DNA of 64,000 nucleotides from Peptococcaceae bacterium (GTDB taxonomy: Bacteria > Bacillota > Dehalobacteriia > UBA4068 > UBA4997): positions 122,060 to 186,059 of the forward strand of contig JAAWKH010000001.1 in NCBI GenBank assembly GCA_022797295.1, read 5' to 3'. Position 1 is the first letter of the stretch, and each line of letters begins with the position of its first letter. Under the pieces are notes generated by a model. It had not been told where the DNA came from and ran no database searches. It saw only the letters and a program-made list of their open reading frames with translations. Position numbers and translations under genes: made by a program. Below, one piece after another: positions 57,914 to 64,000 of the stretch.

Positions 57914-59416
57914 ATGGCCTTGCATAAACCTGATCGTATCTTTTTTGGTAATGATTTAGACAAAAATCTGGCCTTAATTGAAAAATATGTAGGTGAATAT
58001 GCGGATTTGTTGATACGCCGCCTGGAGGTTGAGGGGCGGCCGATTGCCGCGCTGGTTTATTTTGATGGTATGACGGATAAAACGGCTGTTAGCGAGTTTA
58101 TCGTTAAACCATTACTGCAAAGGCCGGAGCAGTTGCTTGGCAAAACTACAGAGCAAATTGCCGCCGCCTGTTTGTATGTTGCCGATTGGCAAACTGCTGA
58201 TAATGACCAGGATTTTATGAATAGTATTTTTGCTGGTGATTGCGGCGTTTTATTTGCTGGCTCGCCATGCGCTCTGATTACGGATTTAAAGGGTTTTGAA
58301 CGGCGCGGCATTAGTGAACCGCAAACAGAAATTGTAGTGCGCGGTTCCCGCGAGGGCTTCATTGAAAATATGAAGACCAATATGTCGATGTTGCGGCGGC
58401 GGATTAAAACTCCCAATTTATGCTTTGAAAATATGCAGCTTGGCACTGAAACTAACACTAGCATTTGTTTAACTTATATTCGCGGTTTGGCAGATCCACA
58501 GCTGGTGCAGCAGGTGAAAGACCGTTTGAATAGCATTGAAATTGACGGAGTGCTGGAAAGCGGCTATCTTGAGCAGCTGATTGAGGATGAGCCGTTTTCG
58601 CCTTTTCCAACGGTTGCTAACAGTGAAAAGCCGGATAAGGTGGTTGCCAAGCTGTTGGAAGGGCGCGTGGGAATTATGGTGGACGGCACGCCTTTTGTAT
58701 TGACAGTCCCCACACTGTTTGTAGAAAGTTTTCAGAGCGCAGAGGATTATTATTCTCGGCCATATATGGTGAGTATGGTGCGCTTTTTGCGCTTTTTTGC
58801 TTTTATTTTTGCCGTTTATGGGCCTGCATTGTATATTGCAATCACTGGTTTTCATATTGAGCTAATACCTGCCAACTTAATGCTGAATATGTGGCAGGCT
58901 GCTGGTAGTACGCCGCTTTCAGCTGGTTGGTCCGTTTTCTTTTATGCTTTGGTATATGAGGTGGTACGTGAGGGCGGTATTCGTTTGCCGCGGCCGGTTG
59001 GTGCAGCTATCAGTATTGTTGGCGGTTTGGTGATTGGCGATATGGCTGTGCAGGCTGGCTTGATTTCTGCTCCAGTGGTGATAATTGTTGCTTTTACTGC
59101 TATTGCAATGTTTGTGGTAGACGCCTTGACGGATGCAGCCACAATTTTACGTTTTGTTTTTATTTTTTTGAGCTGGTGGTTGGGCTTTTGGGGCTTGCTG
59201 CTTGGTACATTGCTGTTGTTGCTGCATTTGGTTTCACTGGAATCTTTTGGGGTTGCTTATTTTGCTCCTTTTGCGCCTTTGCTACCTTATCAGCTGCGGG
59301 ATACGGTGGTGCGTTTTCCGCTTTGGCTGTTGGGGCGGCGGCCAAGTAACATTACGGTGGGCAGCAAATGGCGGCAGCGTCAGGCTGTGCCACCGAACCA
59401 GGTTAAGGAGGATTAA
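57914..59416 (+). CDS. gerAA: Spore germinant receptor subunit A
   Basis: 500 residues. A long N-terminal cytosolic domain with VRGSREGFIENMKTNMSMLRRRIKTP cut here to its GSREGF..N core is followed by five or so membrane helices from residue about 290, with YYSRPYMVSMVRFLRF and the prolines of RLPRPVGAAISIVGG. It forms the germinant-gated channel complex in the spore inner membrane. ATG 57914 follows GGAGGTGG. It is first of three ger genes. Confidence 0.93.
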   Translation: MALHKPDRIFFGNDLDKNLALIEKYVGEYADLLIRRLEVEGRPIAALVYFDGMTDKTAVSEFIVKPLLQRPEQLLGKTTEQIAAACLYVADWQTADNDQDFMNSIFAGDCGVLFAGSPCALITDLKGFERRGISEPQTEIVVRGSREGFIENMKTNMSMLRRRIKTPNLCFENMQLGTETNTSICLTYIRGLADPQLVQQVKDRLNSIEIDGVLESGYLEQLIEDEPFSPFPTVANSEKPDKVVAKLLEGRVGIMVDGTPFVLTVPTLFVESFQSAEDYYSRPYMVSMVRFLRFFAFIFAVYGPALYIAITGFHIELIPANLMLNMWQAAGSTPLSAGWSVFFYALVYEVVREGGIRLPRPVGAAISIVGGLVIGDMAVQAGLISAPVVIIVAFTAIAMFVVDALTDAATILRFVFIFLSWWLGFWGLLLGTLLLLLHLVSLESFGVAYFAPFAPLLPYQLRDTVVRFPLWLLGRRPSNITVGSKWRQRQAVPPNQVKED

Positions 59417-60508
59417 ATGCGCATAAATCAGGCAAAAGTTGCCAGCATTTTTGGGTTGTTATGGCTGATTTTGTTGGCGGCCGGTTGCAGTAGCATTGAC
59501 GCGCTGGACAGTGGGGATTTGAAGGATGTGGAGCTGGTTACGTCATTGGCTGTTGACAAATACGAGGGTAGTAGTCAGCTGGTTGCCACTGTGCAGTTGT
59601 TAAACCGGGATAAAGCGTTGGATAGGCAATATGCTGAAAGCTACTATAATCTGACTGCGGAGGGCATTAACTTGCCGGCGGCGGTTGGTGAGCTTTATCG
59701 TTACGGCGCCAGGCAGCTGAACTTTTCTCACGCCTCAATATTGCTGCTGAGCGAACAAACGGCTGATTGTCAGCATTGGTTGGATTATGCCTTGCGTTCG
59801 CCGGAGCTTCGGCCGACTATCTATCCAGTTGTTTGTCAAGATAACGCTGGGCGGTTACTGGCGGCTGAGGTGGAAAAGATTAGTCAGACGTATTTGCTTA
59901 ACAATATTCTGGAGCCGTTGGGCAGCGGCCGGCCGGGCGCAACGGCCATCACTCTGCAAAGCTTTGTGGAGGATTTGTTGCAGCCGGGGATTGAGCCGGT
60001 TTTGCCCTGGGTGGAACAAAGTCAGCAAGGGGTGGAGCTTGGCGGTTTGATGGTGTTTAATGGTGTTGGCCAGCCCGTGGCGGTTTTGCCTGAGGATGCT
60101 TGCTGGGGTTATATATGGTTGGCCAGGCCGCAGCATTTGCGAGGTTACACTTTGGAGTTGCCTCAGGCTGTAGTGTTTCAGGTGGAAAACGCGGTTGTTC
60201 AGGTGGAAACTGCCGCTTTGGCGGAGGGCTGCGCTTCGGTGCAGTTTAAGCTAAAATTGCGGGCCAGACTTTTAAATAATCCTGCCATTCTTTCCGAAAA
60301 GGAATTGCAAAAAATAACCGAGGATCGTTTGCAGCAGTTTTTGAATGCCGCCCTGGCTGAAAGCCGTCGCTTGCAATTAGATTTTCTGGGCCTTGGTCGG
60401 GAGCTTTATCGGCACCAACCGCAGCTGTGGGAGGGCTTGCAGGATCAGGCTTATCTGGAAAAGCTGACAGTTAGCTTGAGCGTGGAAACAGAAATTTTGC
60501 AGTCTTGA
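59417..60508 (+). CDS. gerAC: Spore germinant receptor subunit C (lipoprotein)
   Basis: 363 residues. Lipobox LAAGC near residue 23. The family pattern VELVTSLAVDKYEG and FSHASILLLSEQ follow, then a C-terminal part with FLGLGRELYRHQPQLW. It is attached to the outer face of the inner spore membrane. It starts directly after gerAA, so here the C gene comes before the B gene. Confidence 0.92.
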   Translation: MRINQAKVASIFGLLWLILLAAGCSSIDALDSGDLKDVELVTSLAVDKYEGSSQLVATVQLLNRDKALDRQYAESYYNLTAEGINLPAAVGELYRYGARQLNFSHASILLLSEQTADCQHWLDYALRSPELRPTIYPVVCQDNAGRLLAAEVEKISQTYLLNNILEPLGSGRPGATAITLQSFVEDLLQPGIEPVLPWVEQSQQGVELGGLMVFNGVGQPVAVLPEDACWGYIWLARPQHLRGYTLELPQAVVFQVENAVVQVETAALAEGCASVQFKLKLRARLLNNPAILSEKELQKITEDRLQQFLNAALAESRRLQLDFLGLGRELYRHQPQLWEGLQDQAYLEKLTVSLSVETEILQS

Positions 60509-60554
60509 TTTAAAATTTTTATTGGATTGTTGAAGAGTAAAAAGGGGGTGCAGA

Positions 60555-61685
60555 ATGCAGGGGAAAATTGGCCGAGCCGAGTTTTTTTCTCTGGCATTAG
60601 TATTGTGCTTAAACAGCGTTGTGTTACTTGGGGCGGTGGAAAAAACAGCTGGGCCGCTTTCTTGGTTGGTGTTGGTGGCTGCTTTGCCGGCGGGACTGCT
60701 TTGCTGGCTGCTTTTTTACTTTTGGTTAAAGCTTTATGCCGGGCAAAGCTTTGGCAGCTCTTTGGAGTATGCTTTTGGTCGGGCTGCTGGGCGAATGGTT
60801 TTGTTTGCGTACGCTTTATTTTGGCTTTTTTTGACGGAGTTGTTTGGCGGTTGTGTGGCTGTTTTTTGGAGCTCTCTTGGGGCCAATAACTTGCCGCTTT
60901 GGTTTTATACTGTACTTTTTTTGTTGGTTGTTGCTTGTTTTGCCGCTACTGGCGGTACTGCTTTGGCTCGTGTGGCTTTACTGGTGGTGGTGCCGGCTTT
61001 GCTTTTAACCTTGGTTAATTTGTGGCTGACAGTTTGGAATGCCGATTTTGGCAATTTGCTGCCATTGCAACCTTGGCGCAGAACTGAAAGCCCTGCTGTA
61101 ATATGGCAGGGCTGGTACTATGGTTTGTTGGTTTTTGGAGGCTTTTCAGCTCTTTTACCAATTTTTCAGCATACGCGAGAGGTTAAACAGCGTTTAGGAA
61201 CCTTGGGCGTGGCTTTGGTAATCGCGTTTTTGTTATGGCTGGTTTTGGCAATGGGCAGCCAAGTGGTTTTAGGCGCTTCATTGCCGCTTTATGAATTTCC
61301 GATATTACAGGTGTTCCGTTTGGCTGAGTTTGGCCATTGGTTTAGCCGCTTTGAAGTGATTGGAGCAGTGCTGCTGGTTATGCTGGCTTTGCTTAGGGCG
61401 GCAGCTTTGTTTGGGGCGGCGGTGTCCAGCCTGCTGGAGCTTTGGGAAATTAAATCACAGCAACGCGGTCGCATTTGGTTGGTTTCCTTGGGGTGTTGGC
61501 TTCTGTTGTTGATTTTGTATTGGGCTAACCGGTTTTATACTTTGCCGGGGGAGTTGCTTTTGACAATCTGCGTCTGGTTAATGGGTATATTTGCCTTATT
61601 ACTGCCGGCGTCGGCAGTGCTTTTTGGTGCTCTCAAATTTAAAAAGGAGCATAGAAATATTGTGGTTAAGCATGAACAATATTAG
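60555..61685 (+). CDS. gerAB: Spore germinant receptor subunit B
   Basis: 376 residues with about ten membrane helices, of the amino-acid-permease-like GerAB type, starting GKIGRAEFFSLALVLCL. It should hold the germinant-binding pocket. It lies 46 bp after gerAC with GGGGG-type spacing before the ATG. Together the three genes make one receptor. Confidence 0.9.
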   Translation: MQGKIGRAEFFSLALVLCLNSVVLLGAVEKTAGPLSWLVLVAALPAGLLCWLLFYFWLKLYAGQSFGSSLEYAFGRAAGRMVLFAYALFWLFLTELFGGCVAVFWSSLGANNLPLWFYTVLFLLVVACFAATGGTALARVALLVVVPALLLTLVNLWLTVWNADFGNLLPLQPWRRTESPAVIWQGWYYGLLVFGGFSALLPIFQHTREVKQRLGTLGVALVIAFLLWLVLAMGSQVVLGASLPLYEFPILQVFRLAEFGHWFSRFEVIGAVLLVMLALLRAAALFGAAVSSLLELWEIKSQQRGRIWLVSLGCWLLLLILYWANRFYTLPGELLLTICVWLMGIFALLLPASAVLFGALKFKKEHRNIVVKHEQY

Positions 61686-61694
61686 GCGAAAGTA

Positions 61695-62573
61695 TTACGG
61701 CGCATCAGAATAGATAAATTGGCGATATTGCAGATTTTGTTGCAAAATTGGTTCAATATGTTGATAGCTGGTTGGTGGGCAGCTATAAAACTTATTTTGC
61801 AAACGGTCGTAAAGCATTACAGTTTGTTTTGGATATTGTAAATCAGCACCTGGCGTTGGTTTGTAATATTGCTTGATAACAGCAACTTCAAAAACAGTTT
61901 CGCCTGCCGCATTTTGGAAAGAAAAGATTTCGTCCTGGAAATAATCGCCATAATCAGCAATGATTGGTTTAACAAGCTTTTCCGGTGCTGGTGTTTCCGT
62001 TCCCTGCGCGCTTTGCAGAGCGTTGTAGATACTGCGCAACAGCTGATTGCCGCTTAACTTATAGTAATCGGAGCCAATGACGTGGCAAGGATCCTCATAA
62101 ATTAGTTGGGTAATTTGCTGGCCGTTGATAGTGAAAGGCTCGGTGGCTAAAGAAACCGTTTCATCATGATACCAGACTGTGCAGGCAAATGTTTCCGCTA
62201 TAAAGCGCAGGGGCACATAGGTGGTGTTTTGATATTCATAAGGAGCGCCGGCAATGGTTATTGCTTCCCCGTTGCGGTATGCTTGTTGGCTTCCAGGCTG
62301 TAAAATTAGGGTGTTTTGGCCATCGCTAATGGTGATTTGTTGCTTCTGCCAGCTGACCTCAGCATTAAAAAGCTCAGCGATAAAGCGCAGAGGAACATAG
62401 GCTGTGCCAGAGTGTTCCTGGGCTAAAATAGCAGGTTGATTATCTGCGGGATAGTCTGGGGCGGAAATATTTATCCCGTCCAGCATAATAGGCAGCTGAG
62501 CTGAAACCGCCAGAGCTGGCTGGCTGAACAGGAATAAGAGAAGTAAACAAAGACATAAAGTTAAATTCTTCAT
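61695..62573 (-). CDS. Secreted protein with copper-amine-oxidase-like N-terminal repeats
   Basis: 292 residues. A signal peptide (to about VSA at 25) leads to a stalk-like domain with two units of the type GTAYVPLRFIAELFNAEV and TTYVPLRFIAETFACTV, the Cu_amine_oxidN1 repeat widespread in Clostridia. The C-terminal 150 residues are unrecognised. Likely cell-wall or envelope associated; the domain is not an oxidase by itself. It is convergent with gerAB. Confidence 0.85.
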   Translation of the reverse strand: MKNLTLCLCLLLLFLFSQPALAVSAQLPIMLDGINISAPDYPADNQPAILAQEHSGTAYVPLRFIAELFNAEVSWQKQQITISDGQNTLILQPGSQQAYRNGEAITIAGAPYEYQNTTYVPLRFIAETFACTVWYHDETVSLATEPFTINGQQITQLIYEDPCHVIGSDYYKLSGNQLLRSIYNALQSAQGTETPAPEKLVKPIIADYGDYFQDEIFSFQNAAGETVFEVAVIKQYYKPTPGADLQYPKQTVMLYDRLQNKFYSCPPTSYQHIEPILQQNLQYRQFIYSDAP

Positions 62574-62679
62574 TATAAATAATTACCTCCTTAAATTATA
62601 CATCTATGCACTTTTTGGCTAAAATTTTATTCATTTGACTTTTATACTTTAGCAGGAAAAAGGAAAAATATGTAGAATA

Positions 62680-62709
62680 ATTATAACATAGTTATATAAC
62701 GGATTGCAA
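62680..62709 (-). promoter_or_regulatory. Promoter of the copper-amine-oxidase-domain gene
   Basis: TTGCAA and TATAAT with an 18-bp spacer and an extended -10 (TGTTATAAT), minus strand, about 105 bp before the start. Confidence 0.55.
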
Positions 62710-62808
62710 CATTAAGAACATTTTTATAAGTTTATAAGCATTTTTAGCGTCGCTTGTCCGGTTTTATTAAGACAGGCGAATCGTTTTTATTTTGGAGGGA
62801 ATTTGGCT

Positions 62809-63117
62809 ATGGCTTATAAAAGCAGGCTGGCTGGTGAAGAAGCTGATTTGCTGTGTGACGCAGTGTTGGCTTTGCAAACCCGTGAAGAGTGCTATCGTTT
62901 TTTTGATGATTTGCTGACGATGAATGAATTTGTTTCAATGGCGCAACGTGTGGCAGTGGCACGGATGCTTTATAATGATGAAAAATATACCGATATTACG
63001 TACAAAACAGGTGCTTCCTCTGCAACAATCAGTCGGGTTAAACGTTGTGTTAGATATGGCGCGGATGGTTACACTCTGGTTTTGCGGCGTTTGACTGAAA
63101 AGACAGATAAAAAATAA
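62809..63117 (+). CDS. YerC/YecD family TrpR-like regulator
   Basis: 102 residues. LQTREECYRFFDDLLTMNEF and MAQRVAVARML then TGASSATISRVKRCV match the YerC group of Trp-repressor-like proteins found beside pcrA in Bacillota. ATG 62809 follows GGAGGG. The target is unknown. Confidence 0.9.
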   Translation: MAYKSRLAGEEADLLCDAVLALQTREECYRFFDDLLTMNEFVSMAQRVAVARMLYNDEKYTDITYKTGASSATISRVKRCVRYGADGYTLVLRRLTEKTDKK

Positions 63118-63159
63118 AAGGTTATAATATAGAAGGTTAATTGCTGAAAAGGTGAGAAA

Positions 63160-64000
63160 ATGGATAAGGATATATTGCATGAATTAAATGAAATGCAGCG
63201 TTTGGCTGTGGAAACCACCGAAGGACCGGTTTTGGTGTTGGCGGGCGCTGGCAGTGGCAAAACGAAAGCTTTGGTAACACGGGCCGCATACTTGTTGCAA
63301 ACCAGGGCCATCCGCCCCGGCGAGCTTTTGGCGTTTACTTTTACCAATAAGGCGGCGCGGGAAATGTGCGAGCGTATGGAAAAGCTAACTGGTTTTTCTG
63401 TTCGCAATATGTGGGTTGGCACCTTTCACAGCATTTGTTTGCGTATTCTGCATAGAGAGGTTAAATATCTGCCTTTTGATTCGCAATTTATTATCTATGA
63501 CGACGCTGATCAGCAAACTTTGTTGAAACGTATCCTTAAAGAGATGGGGTTGGGCAAGGATAAGGAATATCATCCGCGGGCGGTAGCTGCGGAAATTGGC
63601 AAATGTAAAAATCAGCTGATGACGCCGGAGGATTACTTGCAGGAAATTGGCACGGAGTGGGAAAACACAGTGGGCCGGATTTATGCGGCTTATCAGCAGC
63701 GTTTGTTGGCGGCTAACGCCTTGGATTTTGACGATTTGATTATGTATACGTTGCGCCTGTTTGAGAAACACCCCGAGGTTTTAGCTAAATATCAGCAACG
63801 TTTTCGCTATATTATGGTGGACGAGTATCAGGACACCAACTATTCTCAGTATTATTTGATTAGATTACTGGCGGAGGGCAGCCGCAATATCTGTGCGGTT
63901 GGCGACCCTGACCAGAGCATTTACGGTTGGCGCGGTGCGGATATTGGCAATATTTTGAATTTTGAGCGTGATTACAAGGATTGTCGTCTGATTAAACTGG
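63160..64000 (+). CDS. pcrA: UvrD/PcrA-type DNA helicase, N-terminal part
   Basis: 280 codons up to the window edge. Motifs: LNEMQRLAV (Q), AGAGSGKTKAL (I), TFTNKAAREM (Ia), GTFHSICLRIL, DDLIMYTL, VDEYQDTN (II) and GDPDQSIYGWRGAD (III). It is an SF1A 3'-5' helicase for repair and rolling-circle replication. GGTGAG lies five nt before the ATG. It follows the YerC gene by 42 bp. Confidence 0.92.
   Translation, partial: MDKDILHELNEMQRLAVETTEGPVLVLAGAGSGKTKALVTRAAYLLQTRAIRPGELLAFTFTNKAAREMCERMEKLTGFSVRNMWVGTFHSICLRILHREVKYLPFDSQFIIYDDADQQTLLKRILKEMGLGKDKEYHPRAVAAEIGKCKNQLMTPEDYLQEIGTEWENTVGRIYAAYQQRLLAANALDFDDLIMYTLRLFEKHPEVLAKYQQRFRYIMVDEYQDTNYSQYYLIRLLAEGSRNICAVGDPDQSIYGWRGADIGNILNFERDYKDCRLIKL

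Overview
The window comes from the chromosome of an endospore-forming Bacillota, of clostridial or Negativicutes type. The evidence is a GerA germinant-receptor operon, a cotJ spore-coat operon, an FMN riboswitch before ribU, a secreted protein with copper-amine-oxidase-like repeats, and AGGAGG ribosome-binding sites throughout. The genus cannot be fixed from sequence alone. A myovirus-type prophage occupies the central 40 kb.

Left flank (1-17093). It starts with the end of a DNA methyltransferase and a leftward MFS exporter preceded by an AraC-GNAT fusion. A leftward AI-2E-type permease/TetR/effector-binding cluster follows. A rightward housekeeping run carries thiN, a YcxB-like protein, an unknown gene, pduL, DUF1294, a metallophosphoesterase, a YgiQ-type radical SAM protein, an AcpS-NnrD fusion and alr. 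Next come the FMN riboswitch with ribU, then leftward tmk, a DUF6179/DUF6323 pair and the 3' part of cotJC.

Prophage (about 17094-57183). A large serine recombinase lies against attL. It is followed by cargo (YoeB/YefM-type and HicAB-type toxin-antitoxin pairs, a DUF4041/T5orf172 protein, a DUF4352 lipoprotein), the CI-like repressor with divergent promoters and three operators, and an unusual array of tiny convergent genes. After that come SleB-like hydrolase, methyltransferase, RusA, ATPases, DUF669, helicase and primase/helicase genes, an iteron-rich candidate origin, an ArpU-type late regulator, and terminase, portal, head, contractile tail, baseplate, fibre, holin and endolysin genes. 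An XRE gene is the last before attR.

Right flank (57182-64000). It holds the 5' part of cotJC plus intact cotJB and cotJA (all leftward), gerAA-gerAC-gerAB, a copper-amine-oxidase-domain protein, a YerC-type TrpR-like regulator and the start of a PcrA/UvrD helicase.

Main point. The prophage sits inside cotJC. The gene is cut at two adjacent glycine codons, and the first 31 codons (57273-57182) join in frame with the last 169 (17093 onward) to give a normal 200-residue CotJC. The two phage ends, joined, form a 34-bp imperfect inverted repeat centred on GG, as expected for a serine-integrase attP. This has the form of a skin-type intervening element that could rebuild a spore-coat gene by excision in the mother cell. 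Other unusual points are a -1 frameshift in the tail chaperone gene, a capsid protein with a toxin-like C-terminus and an adjacent candidate immunity gene, five related leader hairpins, and an AcpS-NnrD fusion lacking the NnrE domain.
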